Positions 39,377 through 46,795 of a DNA stretch of 64,000 bases are shown here, in pieces (within the stretch, counting starts at the first letter, position 1; the number at the start of each line of letters is the position of its first letter). The stretch lies in assembly GCF_021654795.1 (NCBI RefSeq), contig NZ_AP025344.1, positions 5,084,501 through 5,148,500 on the forward strand, read 5' to 3'. The DNA comes from Paenibacillus dendritiformis. GTDB lineage: Bacteria; Bacillota; Bacilli; Paenibacillales; Paenibacillaceae. The notes under the pieces were generated by a model. It worked only from the letters and a program-made list of their open reading frames with translations. It searched no databases and was not told where the DNA came from. The position numbers were made by a program, and so were the translations under genes.

Positions 39377-40106
39377 GGCTCACCTCGCCTTCTTCTGGCT
39401 CTAATGGATTGAACGGGCTTCGCTGTTGCGGTCGCGGCGCTCTCGTAAATTCATAGGCACTGCCTGCTTCATACGCAAGCGACTGTTCGGCATCAAAGTC
39501 AATCTCTATAGTCTTGCACAGCCGCCGAAGAGCAGTCCGTTTATACATTTCCCCCTGGCTCTTCTCCCAGCTATCGCTTCCAGGGTTCTTGCCGTAATGC
39601 TGGCGTATCTGTTCTATTTCCTCGGCAGGCATAGTCTCATAGACCATGCCGCCATCGAGGAATAACGCTACTGCAAATGTTCCAACGATCGGACTATTGT
39701 TAAAGGGCACCGGATTAAAGTGGATCAACGGTATACCTTCTCTGATTTCTTCTCGGAAATCGTCCCCTTCTCGCACGTTCTTTGCATATATGTCGAGGAT
39801 CGGGCGAACGCTGTGCCTTTTCACAAGCGTCATTTCGCCCTTGTAGTCGGTCTGAAATTTCACAACGCCCAGTTCATGGATGACATGACATTCCTTCGCC
39901 AAAAAGTCCAATCCAAGAACCGCGCCCTTGAATAAAGCCTGGACAACATCATCAACATTGCACTTTTCAATACCTTTGACGTCCTTGATATAGGCCTTGC
40001 AATTCTCGCTGAAGCGAGTCTTTTTAAACCCCGAAGGCAAGGCGTCATGTTTGGCATCAAGTAATTGATCCAGTGCTTCTTGAATCTTTAAAATGTAATC
40101 GTTCAC
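39342..40106 (-). CDS. recT: RecT-family single-strand annealing protein
   Basis: A 254-aa recombinase. Typical blocks are DVVQALFKGAVLGLDFLAKE, CHVIHELGVVKFQTDYKGEM, TLVKRHSVRPILDIYAKN, and WEKSQGEMYKRTALRRLCK. RecT/Bet-type proteins coat single strands and promote annealing. The C-terminal tail is acidic and disordered (EPEEGEVSHDDGTAETDEG). It lies 4 nt after the ATPase gene and overlaps the nuclease gene. Confidence 0.92.
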   Translation of the reverse strand: MNDYILKIQEALDQLLDAKHDALPSGFKKTRFSENCKAYIKDVKGIEKCNVDDVVQALFKGAVLGLDFLAKECHVIHELGVVKFQTDYKGEMTLVKRHSVRPILDIYAKNVREGDDFREEIREGIPLIHFNPVPFNNSPIVGTFAVALFLDGGMVYETMPAEEIEQIRQHYGKNPGSDSWEKSQGEMYKRTALRRLCKTIEIDFDAEQSLAYEAGSAYEFTRAPRPQQRSPFNPLEPEEGEVSHDDGTAETDEG

Positions 40107-40109
40107 TGG

Positions 40110-41738
40110 TTACCCCTCCATGATTTCGATCTTCAAATCTTCGCCGTCCACCGTTTCAAGAACAAAGTATTGATACTCGTCAGTCTTTGCCGCTTCGATA
40201 ATTTCACGTTGGCGGCTGCCAAGGTTCTGCCATCCATCTACACAGATAACTTTCAACGGCCCGGCCTGCGCCTTGGCGAGTCTAAAGGCAAACTCCAACG
40301 CCTCTCCCTCGGACAACCCGTCAATCAACGTGTCATTGATCCGGATGCGCCCCTGCTCGTCCACTGATAAACCATCTACCGGTAGCGCCGCGGTTTTGAG
40401 CAGTTCTTTCGGTAGTTCCCGGGCGGTCTTGATTTTCGCCGTCAGCGCCGCACTACGTTCTTCTTTTGGCGCCAACTTCTCCCGGATAATATCCTGCATA
40501 CGTTCCCACTCACGAAGGTATTCCTTCATACTGGCAGCCTCATCGGCGGCAGCTTTCAGCGGCTCCGGGTCGATCCACATTGTCGTGTCAATCACATGTT
40601 GCGCGTTCCCGGATTTGGTGTTCTCAGTAGTAATGAGGCTCGCTTCATTGTCAGCGATTTTTTCCAAGTCCTTGCGCTCATGCTCGTCTATATTTCCAAG
40701 CTCCGCCTTCTTCGCGGCAATTTTCTCCCTGTATTCCGCTATAAATACACGGGATTGTTCCGACGCCAAACGAATCTCCTCTCGTGCAGATTGCTTTTTT
40801 GCTTGGTATTGGAGTTTCAACCGTTCAATTGCTTGCTCCATTTCATTGTCCAACTGCGCCGATACCTCCAACACTCGACGATCCGCATCGTCAATGTTGC
40901 ATTGTTCACGCTGGGCGTTTTCCTCCAGTCGAGAAATGGATGCTTTCAAACTATCGCGCTGCCTATTGTAATCGAGACGCCTTTCCTCTGCCGCATTCTT
41001 CGCCCGCCTCTTGATATCATCGATTCGCAGCGATAACTCATCAATCACTTTCTTGGCTTCTTCTAACCGCTTATTGGACTCTTCTGCATCTGACAGCTTC
41101 TTGTATAACTCCTGCAGGTTGACACTTCGCCATTCTTCGCCGTCATAATTCGGGGGCAAGTCACGCTTGATCCCCTCGATATTTGCCCGTAATAAATTGA
41201 TTTCACGGTTTATTGACTCGCGTTCGGCATAGTACCACGTTTCAATTTGCTTGAGGATTTGGAGAATGTGCAACTGATAGTCAGCCTCCGGGACCTCCCC
41301 GAACCATTCCTTGATGTCGTCGACCGTCCAATCGATCTGCAGCATATTCAAAATAATTTCGGCCTGCTCTTTAGCCGACTTATTCACAAATTCAATCGGC
41401 CGGAAGATGTCTCCGTTAATGAGTTTACGAAGGAAAGCTTCGGTACTGGCGACCGCCTTAGAATCATGCTTCACCTTGAGATAGTCCGCCTTTTCAGAAC
41501 GGATCTTCCGAGTCGTCTGCAAACCGTCATCCAGCTCAACGAATAATTCCGCCTCATCTGCATCGTGCCTAATGACTTCAGTGCGCCGATTCTTGTTTGT
41601 AAAAATCTTCTCTAGCGCTTCTACAAGGCTCGTCTTGCCCACACCAGAATCGCCTGAAACTTTGTTGATCTTGCCCGGGCTGAAAAGCAACTCCTTAATG
41701 CCGAGCCAGTTTTTAATTTCAATTTTTTTGATATGCAT
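40110..41738 (-). CDS. SbcC/Rad50-like AAA ATPase
   Basis: A 542-aa coiled-coil ATPase. Start MHIKKIEIKNWLGIKELLF; Walker A in KVSGDSGVGKTSLVEALEKI; long coiled coil about 170-400 (RDSLKASISRLEENAQREQC); the C-terminal signature LIDGLSEGEALEFAFRLAKA and Walker B in VICVDGWQNLGSRQREI. Proteins of this type join a nuclease to process DNA ends; phage versions stand next to RecT pairs as here. No SbcD-like nuclease is seen, so the neighbouring PD-(D/E)XK protein may be the partner. Confidence 0.85.
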   Translation of the reverse strand: MHIKKIEIKNWLGIKELLFSPGKINKVSGDSGVGKTSLVEALEKIFTNKNRRTEVIRHDADEAELFVELDDGLQTTRKIRSEKADYLKVKHDSKAVASTEAFLRKLINGDIFRPIEFVNKSAKEQAEIILNMLQIDWTVDDIKEWFGEVPEADYQLHILQILKQIETWYYAERESINREINLLRANIEGIKRDLPPNYDGEEWRSVNLQELYKKLSDAEESNKRLEEAKKVIDELSLRIDDIKRRAKNAAEERRLDYNRQRDSLKASISRLEENAQREQCNIDDADRRVLEVSAQLDNEMEQAIERLKLQYQAKKQSAREEIRLASEQSRVFIAEYREKIAAKKAELGNIDEHERKDLEKIADNEASLITTENTKSGNAQHVIDTTMWIDPEPLKAAADEAASMKEYLREWERMQDIIREKLAPKEERSAALTAKIKTARELPKELLKTAALPVDGLSVDEQGRIRINDTLIDGLSEGEALEFAFRLAKAQAGPLKVICVDGWQNLGSRQREIIEAAKTDEYQYFVLETVDGEDLKIEIMEG

Positions 41739-41796
41739 TTTGCATCCTCCCACTATTGTGATATAATGCCGATAAATTCATTTCTTTAAGATTTAA

Positions 41797-41824
41797 TTAG
41801 CTGCGGCTCCTACCCCGCGGCTAA
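41797..41824 (-). terminator. possible terminator or attenuator hairpin
   Basis: Ten-bp stem with one G-T pair, TTAGCCGCGG with CCGCAGCTAA, 8-nt loop, then an A/T-rich tail on either strand. It starts two bases after a stop codon and lies upstream of the SbcC-like gene. Confidence 0.45.
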
Positions 41825-41825
41825 T

Positions 41826-42005
41826 TTACTTTTGAGCAGCTTTTCCCATGCGAAGCATCCTACGATATTCGTCATACTGTGCACTTGAGCCGAAGGCGAA
41901 TTGTGCCGGCTTCCCTTTCGGGAATACGATCCTTCCCCCTGCAGCTGCAAGGCACCGTTGCGCATGTAAGTCTTCAGAGTAAGCAATTCTTACCGCGAGT
42001 CTCAT
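41826..42005 (-). CDS. unknown phage protein (59 aa)
   Basis: MRLAVRIAYSEDLHAQRCLA, AAGGRIVFPKGKPAQFAFGS. Start ATG after GGGGTGAATGG, inside the end of the preceding zinc-protein gene. Basic, with a small beta pattern. No family recognised. Confidence 0.5.
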   Translation of the reverse strand: MRLAVRIAYSEDLHAQRCLAAAGGRIVFPKGKPAQFAFGSSAQYDEYRRMLRMGKAAQK

Positions 42006-42150
42006 ACCATTCACCCCAATCTAGTGGTTTTCTCACCATGATATAGACCGAACACTCGATAGCTTCCTTCATGCAGTCCTCACAGTGTGGCTGCTCATCT
42101 TCATAGCAAAGGTATTCTGCCGGAGCTCCACATCCACATTCCGGCCTCAT
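41974..42150 (-). CDS. unknown Cys-rich phage protein (58 aa)
   Basis: MRPECGCGAPAEYLCYEDEQ then PHCEDCMKEAIECSVYIMVR. C-x-C, C and H-C-x-x-C form a treble-clef or B-box-like zinc site. Its ATG overlaps the stop of its upstream neighbour (ATGA) and its end overlaps the next start by 32 nt. No family recognised. Confidence 0.6.
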   Translation of the reverse strand: MRPECGCGAPAEYLCYEDEQPHCEDCMKEAIECSVYIMVRKPLDWGEWYETRGKNCLL

Positions 42151-42311
42151 GACGCCATCCCGCCGTCAAAGCCATACTTTCGTTCCACTTCCTCCATCCT
42201 AGCCTTGATGCGGCGTCTAGCGTCCTCATTAGATTCATCCAGGTACTGATCGTAGAGCGGCATGTATTCCTCAATCGCACGCTCAATCTGTGCCCGTTGC
42301 TGCTGTGTCAT
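42147..42311 (-). CDS. unknown helical phage protein (54 aa)
   Basis: MTQQQRAQIERAIEEYMPLY, DQYLDESNEDARRRIKARME. Charged and helical. Overlaps both neighbours by 4 nt (ATGA). No family recognised. Confidence 0.6.
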   Translation of the reverse strand: MTQQQRAQIERAIEEYMPLYDQYLDESNEDARRRIKARMEEVERKYGFDGGMAS

Positions 42312-42469
42312 GCCAGTTCCCTCCCGTATACTTCTCGTTCTAATTGCGCGATTTCACCAGATAGCCAGTCATATGCTGCATCCATGATGTGGTAGCTGCT
42401 ACGCAGCCGGCGCAATTCATTCAGCCTGCGCCATGCTTGTACTCGCTTGTCCAACCATTCATGGGTCAT
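42308..42469 (-). CDS. unknown phage protein (53 aa)
   Basis: MTHEWLDKRVQAWRRLNELR, RLRSSYHIMDAAYDWLSGEI. The start has AAAGGGGAGG nearby; the longer frame would overlap the next gene. Charged, helical. No family recognised. Confidence 0.6.
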   Translation of the reverse strand: MTHEWLDKRVQAWRRLNELRRLRSSYHIMDAAYDWLSGEIAQLEREVYGRELA

Positions 42470-42485
42470 GTCATCCTCCCCTTTC

Positions 42486-42815
42486 TTAGAGTAAATGGTA
42501 ATCGCGTTCTTCCCGGACCGTGTACGACAGTTCGTTATAATCAACCTTGTTGTCACGCAAGATTTTTCTAAGTCGGAGTTTTAATAGCTTTAGTTTCCGT
42601 TCAACACCATGGGCTAAATTACCGGAAACATATAGTTCATCATCCGTAATCCATTCCGTGAAATTTTCTTTCGAAGCACGGATTGATAGTTTTAACTTCT
42701 GTACATGTCCAGCATGTTCAACAAACACTGCGTACTTTGTCTTCTGATTGACCAAAAATGCTAATGCCTGCACTTCGCCGATCAATACGGCAATTTCACT
42801 GCTTTTCAATTCCAT
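42486..42815 (-). CDS. unknown phage protein (109 aa)
   Basis: MELKSSEIAVLIGEVQALAF, NQKTKYAVFVEHAGHVQKLK, DDELYVSGNLAHGVERKLKL. Beta in the first half and basic helix at the end. First gene of the minus-strand block left of the plus-strand membrane protein. No family recognised. Confidence 0.55.
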   Translation of the reverse strand: MELKSSEIAVLIGEVQALAFLVNQKTKYAVFVEHAGHVQKLKLSIRASKENFTEWITDDELYVSGNLAHGVERKLKLLKLRLRKILRDNKVDYNELSYTVREERDYHLL

Positions 42816-42902
42816 GTTCATTCCCCTTCCTTATTTTGGCTGTAATCTTTCGGCCTTACCTATTAAAATATAGAGGACATAATAAACATAAGGAGTCCGT
42901 CC

Positions 42903-43460
42903 ATGTACATTATCTGGGGCATTGTTGTCGTTTTATCCTACAAGTTCATTAGCAACGGAATTAAGTATTTTCAGGTCAAGCGTCATTTGAAGCGATACCA
43001 AATGTGGCTCCGTAACATAAATGTTGATTTTTCTATCGTCGAGGATAAAGCAACTATCAAAAAGCTTATTCTTGGAGCCGGTGTCAATGACGCAAAAGTA
43101 GATTACGTAGAACCACTTGGTTATTGGCATGTAAGCACTGGATTTGCAAGTACTTTGGAAAACTTTCCATCCAATCTAGAGAGAATGGCTCCTCATATGA
43201 TCAGAATGTTTGAAGAAGCACTAGGCGTATATAAGACAAGATGCTTCGAGACATTTAACCCCATGTACTGGATAGAATTCGTTATCTACTTGCCTAAGAA
43301 TTTTTTAGTATACTTAGGGGTAAATAGTGAGAATATTGGCGTAAAGTTAATCCAAATTGTCTGGTGGTTCATTACTGTTTCTCTTGCGGCACTTTTCCCT
43401 TTATACAAAGACCAAATAAAACTATTTATTGATAAATTTGTAGAACAGCTATTTAAGTAG
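42903..43460 (+). CDS. unknown two-span membrane protein, plus-strand cargo gene
   Basis: A 185-aa protein with one membrane span at each end, MYIIWGIVVVLSYKFISN and VKLIQIVWWFITVSLAALF, and a soluble middle of about 110 residues (SIVEDKATIKKLILGAGVND). AAGGAG lies 7 nt before the ATG. It points against the surrounding early genes, its base composition is more A+T-rich, and it ends convergent to the next minus gene. These are marks of a gene expressed in the lysogen, for example for superinfection exclusion or defence; no family is recognised. Confidence 0.65.
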   Translation: MYIIWGIVVVLSYKFISNGIKYFQVKRHLKRYQMWLRNINVDFSIVEDKATIKKLILGAGVNDAKVDYVEPLGYWHVSTGFASTLENFPSNLERMAPHMIRMFEEALGVYKTRCFETFNPMYWIEFVIYLPKNFLVYLGVNSENIGVKLIQIVWWFITVSLAALFPLYKDQIKLFIDKFVEQLFK

Positions 43461-43637
43461 AGATTGAATGAGCAAGCAGTTTTGACGAATCTGTTCTATG
43501 ACTTCGTAATTGCTCCCATCAAATTGGCTGTATAGCTTTTTATTTATCTCATTTAGGATATCTGCCGATTCTAGTAGTCCTATATGAAATACGGCTCCCT
43601 CATGTTTAATTGTGGGGGTTTTTTTGTCTCCAAACAT
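43449..43637 (-). CDS. unknown small phage protein (62 aa)
   Basis: MFGDKKTPTIKHEGAVFHIG, LLESADILNEINKKLYSQFD. AAAGGGG ribosome site 7 nt upstream. It ends inside the convergent membrane-protein gene (12-nt overlap). No family recognised. Confidence 0.6.
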   Translation of the reverse strand: MFGDKKTPTIKHEGAVFHIGLLESADILNEINKKLYSQFDGSNYEVIEQIRQNCLLIQSLLK

Positions 43638-43652
43638 TCGACTACCCCTTTC

Positions 43653-44318
43653 TTAATCGTCTTCGCGTCTCTTTGGATACCATCCACGAATAATATCCAT
43701 TGCCGTTTCAAAGTCCTTACGTGGTATCTTGTCGTATTTCGATACGCCGAAGTGAGTTTTCAGAGAACTATAGATTCCCTGGAAGTGTGCGTTCCTATAT
43801 CCGTTTTTCATCAACTGCCCAACTCGGAGATTTACTGCTTCTCTTATCCGGTTGCGCTGTGATTCGGTGATCCACACCTCGTTATCCACTACCTGCTTTA
43901 GCGCCGAAACCTCTTGCTCTACTCCCGTAGTTCGTTGTTCAAGTTGAATCATGAATTGGAGTTGCGGGCTAAGTTGGTTAATGTCTAAACCGCCATACAA
44001 CTGCTTCTCCATCTCGTCAAACTTGCTCACATATGTGGCCGTAAACAGCACTCCTTTTTCCCCGGTCATTTTGTTCGCTACCATGTCACAGCCTTTCCGA
44101 GTAATTAAGTAGCATCTCAGGACCCGGCCTGTGGTATCTTTGTACGTGGATTCGATAAAGAAATCACTCACCCCAAAGTTGGGGGCAGCGGATAAAACCT
44201 CGATATAGCCATCGATGTCACGCAAGAGATGGTCATGACGCTTACCCGTCATCTCAGATACTTCCCGGCTGTCCACTAGCAACTTTCCGTTTCGGTTAAA
44301 TACTTGTAATTGGTTCAT
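43653..44318 (-). CDS. Rha-family regulator with ORF6C domain
   Basis: A 221-aa protein. The N-terminal half is a Rha domain: LVDSREVSEMTGKRHDHLLR, ESTYKDTTGRVLRCYLITRK, GCDMVANKMTGEKGVLFTA. The C-terminal half is ORF6C: EVWITESQRNRIREAVNLRV, GIYSSLKTHFGVSKYDKIPR. Such proteins act in phage lytic/lysogenic control. Start MNQLQVF is used because AAAGGTG stands before it. Part of the early leftward operon behind the Cro-like gene. Confidence 0.87.
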   Translation of the reverse strand: MNQLQVFNRNGKLLVDSREVSEMTGKRHDHLLRDIDGYIEVLSAAPNFGVSDFFIESTYKDTTGRVLRCYLITRKGCDMVANKMTGEKGVLFTATYVSKFDEMEKQLYGGLDINQLSPQLQFMIQLEQRTTGVEQEVSALKQVVDNEVWITESQRNRIREAVNLRVGQLMKNGYRNAHFQGIYSSLKTHFGVSKYDKIPRKDFETAMDIIRGWYPKRREDD

Positions 44319-44400
44319 GTCATTCACCTTTCAATAATTTCCCTTTCTGCTAGAATGAAAGTGTCCAGCTTACCACTCTATATAGAAGGGAGGGATAAAT

Positions 44401-44631
44401 GTGTTAATACCTATCGATAATTCAACAGTCTTTGAAAAGGTCTTTTACGATGAAGACTTACAGGCTCTGGAAATCCACTTCACAAGCGGCGACTTCCGAA
44501 CGATTACTCATTTGCCACCAGAATTAGCAGAGGAGTTCGCCAAGGCTGAAGATAAGGAAAAATTCTTCTCCAAGGTTTTACTCCCTATTCTTGAGTCCGA
44601 AAATCGTTTAGAAGCTCGCTCACATGAGTAA
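44401..44631 (+). CDS. KTSC-like small protein
   Basis: A 76-aa protein: NSTVFEKVFYDEDLQALEIH, FTSGDFRTITHLPPELAEEF and KEKFFSKVLLPIL. The strand pattern with L-x-I-x-F-x-x-G and the later P-P-E-x-x-x-x-F resembles KTSC domains. GTG start with GGGAGGGATAAAT. It points against its neighbours and its end overlaps the minus-strand gene at 44585 by 47 nt. Role unknown. Confidence 0.6.
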   Translation: MLIPIDNSTVFEKVFYDEDLQALEIHFTSGDFRTITHLPPELAEEFAKAEDKEKFFSKVLLPILESENRLEARSHE

Positions 44632-44944
44632 GTTCAAACACCACATCTTCACGAACGCTTAACGCGTAGCCCGGCGGCGGATCATCGTGATAACGAGTTT
44701 CGCCGTTCGCGGCTTTTAAGTTGTTCATGTCTGCCCACCAGACCGGAGCCCAGTCTGCCCACTCTGGAATGTTCCTTTTCATAAAGGTCTTAAACGTTTG
44801 ATACTGCGGCTTCGGATACTTCTGGAGGTACAATTCCAAGAATGCTTGTTTATCGAATTCAACCACGTATTTAAACCCATCAACCGTGAGAACAACTTGT
44901 CTCAAACGTTTTCCGAACTTGAATTTTGGCTTATCTTGGTTCAT
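44585..44944 (-). CDS. unknown phage protein (119 aa)
   Basis: MNQDKPKFKFGKRLRQVVLT, VEFDKQAFLELYLQKYPKPQ, WAPVWWADMNNLKAANGET. AAAGGAGAATCAGC before the ATG. Overlaps the antirepressor gene by 4 nt (ATGA) and the convergent KTSC-like gene by 47 nt. No family recognised. Confidence 0.6.
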   Translation of the reverse strand: MNQDKPKFKFGKRLRQVVLTVDGFKYVVEFDKQAFLELYLQKYPKPQYQTFKTFMKRNIPEWADWAPVWWADMNNLKAANGETRYHDDPPPGYALSVREDVVFELTHVSELLNDFRTQE

Positions 44945-45753
44945 GCTGATTCTCCTTTCTTGACTCGCTCCCGATCCATCACTGCTACGATTCCCCGCCG
45001 CTGCAATATTTCATGGATAAACAGTCGTCCCTTTTGCGTCCAACGCGTATTCATCGTTACATCTGGCTCCCCGTTGCTCCGGGTAATGTCGATTGTCTCC
45101 GACTTCGTATACCCTTTGTCGTGATGTTGGCGATATAGAAGCCATTGTTTATTCTGTTTGTACTGTACCTTCTCTTCGTGTAGGATTTGATTCAATGCCT
45201 GTCCGCTCATTCCGTAGTCCTTGGCGATCTGTGTTATGGTAACTGTGCCTTTTGACTGTAGGATTCGGTCGAGATAGCTAATCTTCGGTTCATACTCCGC
45301 TACACGTTGTTCCAGCATCAAGGACTTGATTTCGAGCGCTTGTTTTTCCTTCTGTTCTTCAATCCATCGTTGTGCTCGGGCGATCGGATCTTCGATTGCA
45401 TAAGATGGTGTTACGCCCACGGCCTTTACTCGGTAATAATCATCTACTAACATTTCATAGGCGTCCCAGGCTTGATCTGTGTTGAGCGACTTCGCATGCA
45501 TCCAAGCGCCTTTTTCGGTCCAGAGGTAGAGAACACGCGCCATTTTTGAGATTTCCAATTGTGGTTCCGAATTTCGGAAGTGCAAAAGCGATTCCCCTTC
45601 AAGCTTGTAAAAATGCTTCCCTTCCTTGAAACGATTTTTGTTTTCGTGAAAATTTTTGCTGATGCGGTCGCTCTCTGCCCCATACGATGCCGCCAGTTGA
45701 GTTGTAAGAAGTACCCGTTGATCTTTGTGTTCAATTGCCTGTAACTTGGTCAC
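44941..45753 (-). CDS. ORF6N / KilA-C antirepressor
   Basis: A 270-aa protein. N-terminal ORF6N domain: HKDQRVLLTTQLAASYGAES, ISKNFHENKNRFKEGKHFYK, ARVLYLWTEKGAWMHAKSLN. C-terminal KilA-C domain: ITQIAKDYGMSGQALNQILH, RWTQKGRLFIHEILQRRG. Proteins of this build are phage antirepressors that bind and disable the CI repressor. GTG start with GGAGGGAGGAG. It follows the excisionase-type gene (4-nt overlap). Confidence 0.88.
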   Translation of the reverse strand: MTKLQAIEHKDQRVLLTTQLAASYGAESDRISKNFHENKNRFKEGKHFYKLEGESLLHFRNSEPQLEISKMARVLYLWTEKGAWMHAKSLNTDQAWDAYEMLVDDYYRVKAVGVTPSYAIEDPIARAQRWIEEQKEKQALEIKSLMLEQRVAEYEPKISYLDRILQSKGTVTITQIAKDYGMSGQALNQILHEEKVQYKQNKQWLLYRQHHDKGYTKSETIDITRSNGEPDVTMNTRWTQKGRLFIHEILQRRGIVAVMDRERVKKGESA

Positions 45754-45944
45754 GCTGATTCTCCTCCCTCCATAAGTTGTTGTTCGTACTCCAGTAGCCA
45801 CTCGCGACGAATACGATGTTCCCGGCCTTCTCGATAACTGCGTATTTCCCCAGAGTCTATGCGGCGTCGTATAGTCTTGGTGCTGCGTCGTAAGTATTCG
45901 GCCACGTCCTTAACAGTTAGGACGGGCGGAAGGTTTTTGGTCAT
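45750..45944 (-). CDS. excisionase-family (MerR-like) DNA-binding protein
   Basis: A 64-aa protein: LTVKDVAEYLRRSTKTIRRR, DSGEIRSYREGREHRIRREW. This is the winged helix-turn-helix of the Xis/excisionase family (HTH_17). It may help the integrase in excision or bind early promoters. AAGGTGAAATTTC before the ATG. Located right behind the Cro-like gene. Confidence 0.85.
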   Translation of the reverse strand: MTKNLPPVLTVKDVAEYLRRSTKTIRRRIDSGEIRSYREGREHRIRREWLLEYEQQLMEGGESA

Positions 45945-45972
45945 GAAATTTCACCTTCTTTTTCTTGTGTCG

Positions 45973-46188
45973 TTAAGCAACCTTTCCATAGGCGAGTTCG
46001 TCTAATGATACATTTAAGACAACAGCAATTTTCATTAATGTTTCCAGACTTGGTGCATATCGCCCATTCTCGACATCAGAGATGTACGATCTTGACAAGT
46101 CTGTCGATATAGACAACTCAACCTGACTCATTTTTTGTTTCTTCCTGGCTTTTTTAATGGTTAAGCCAAGTAGTCTTTTGTCTAGCAT
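45973..46188 (-). CDS. Cro-like Xre-family regulator
   Basis: A 71-aa protein: GLTIKKARKKQKMSQVELSI, STDLSRSYISDVENGRYAPS, LETLMKIAVVLNVSLDELAY. A classic lambda-Cro/CI helix-turn-helix with no other domain. First gene of the leftward early operon, divergent from the CI-like repressor. Its ribosome site GGAGGTGACGTAA overlaps one copy of the ACGTCA operator repeat, so binding could also touch translation-start DNA. Confidence 0.88.
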   Translation of the reverse strand: MLDKRLLGLTIKKARKKQKMSQVELSISTDLSRSYISDVENGRYAPSLETLMKIAVVLNVSLDELAYGKVA

Positions 46189-46208
46189 TTACGTCACCTC
46201 CTGCCTAT

Positions 46209-46237
46209 AATGTACAGTATTCACGTCATCATGTAAA
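46209..46237 (-). promoter_or_regulatory. leftward early promoter
   Basis: Minus-strand TTTACA (46232-46237) and TACATT (46209-46214), 17 nt apart, 21 nt before the Cro-like start. The ACGTCA copy at 46218-46228 lies in the spacer. A second TATAAT at 46282-46287 is an alternative without clear -35. Confidence 0.55.
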
Positions 46238-46342
46238 AGCCGAAAATCTATTAAATAACAGCAAATTCAAGAAATAACCCCATTATATCGTCTATTCACG
46301 TCATTTTCCTTATTTTTACTTGTATTTACGTCATTTGTAGCA

Positions 46343-46371
46343 TTGTATTTCCGACTTTTTGCGGATATACT
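46343..46371 (+). promoter_or_regulatory. rightward lysogeny promoter
   Basis: TTGTAT (46343-46348) and TATACT (46366-46371) are 17 nt apart and 47 nt before the repressor ATG. Operator copies lie on each side (46323-46333 and 46388-46398). Confidence 0.6.
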
Positions 46372-46417
46372 GATGGTGAACGTCGGTAATACACGTCATT
46401 TAGAGGAGATAATAGCA

Positions 46418-46711
46418 ATGACTTTAGGCAAGAATATTAGGAATTTTCGGAAGAATAAAGGCATGACTCAGTTTGACTTGGCTGAAAAAACAAAATTATC
46501 TCGCTCATATATCGCGGATGTTGAGCGAGATAGATATAATCCGAGCGTTGATACTCTACAATTGATCGCATCCGCGCTCGATGTCAAAGTATACGAGTTG
46601 CTAGGCGAGGAAGTTCAAGAAACTCGCAAGGAAGAAGACTGGACATCTGAAGAATTAATGGAAATTGAGCGTTTTAAAGAGTTTGTGAGATCAAAACGAA
46701 AACAACAATAA
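46418..46711 (+). CDS. CI-like repressor, short form without peptidase domain
   Basis: A 97-aa protein: MTLGKNIRNFRKNKGMTQFD, LAEKTKLSRSYIADVERDRY, NPSVDTLQLIASALDVKVYE, then a helical tail (DWTSEELMEIERFKEFVRSK). The helix-turn-helix is complete; the S24 self-cleavage domain of lambda CI is missing. ATG follows GAGGAGATAATAGCA; an upstream extension over the operators is rejected. It heads the plus-strand lysogeny unit with the integrase. With no cleavable domain, induction probably needs an antirepressor. Confidence 0.87.
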   Translation: MTLGKNIRNFRKNKGMTQFDLAEKTKLSRSYIADVERDRYNPSVDTLQLIASALDVKVYELLGEEVQETRKEEDWTSEELMEIERFKEFVRSKRKQQ

Positions 46712-46795
46712 TTTCAATTAACTTTGCGATTTCCAGCCGCAAGGCTGTTTATCATACACTTTAAAGCGAACAAACATTCTGGCGGAGGGGATGAA

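Larger units (their letters stand above)
46186..46398. promoter_or_regulatory. main lysogeny operator: five ACGTCA repeats
   Basis: The motif T-A-T-T-C/T-ACGTCA-T occurs at 46218-46228, 46293-46303 and 46323-46333; looser copies are at 46186-46196 and 46388-46398. All point the same way. Copy 2 is in the spacer of the leftward promoter and copies 4 and 5 flank the rightward one. They are the likely sites of the CI-like and Cro-like proteins. Confidence 0.72.

Noticed and set aside
42101..42286. 61-aa minus-strand frame
   Set aside because: It overlaps two short genes that show chained ATGA overlaps and better codon use; it is a shadow frame.
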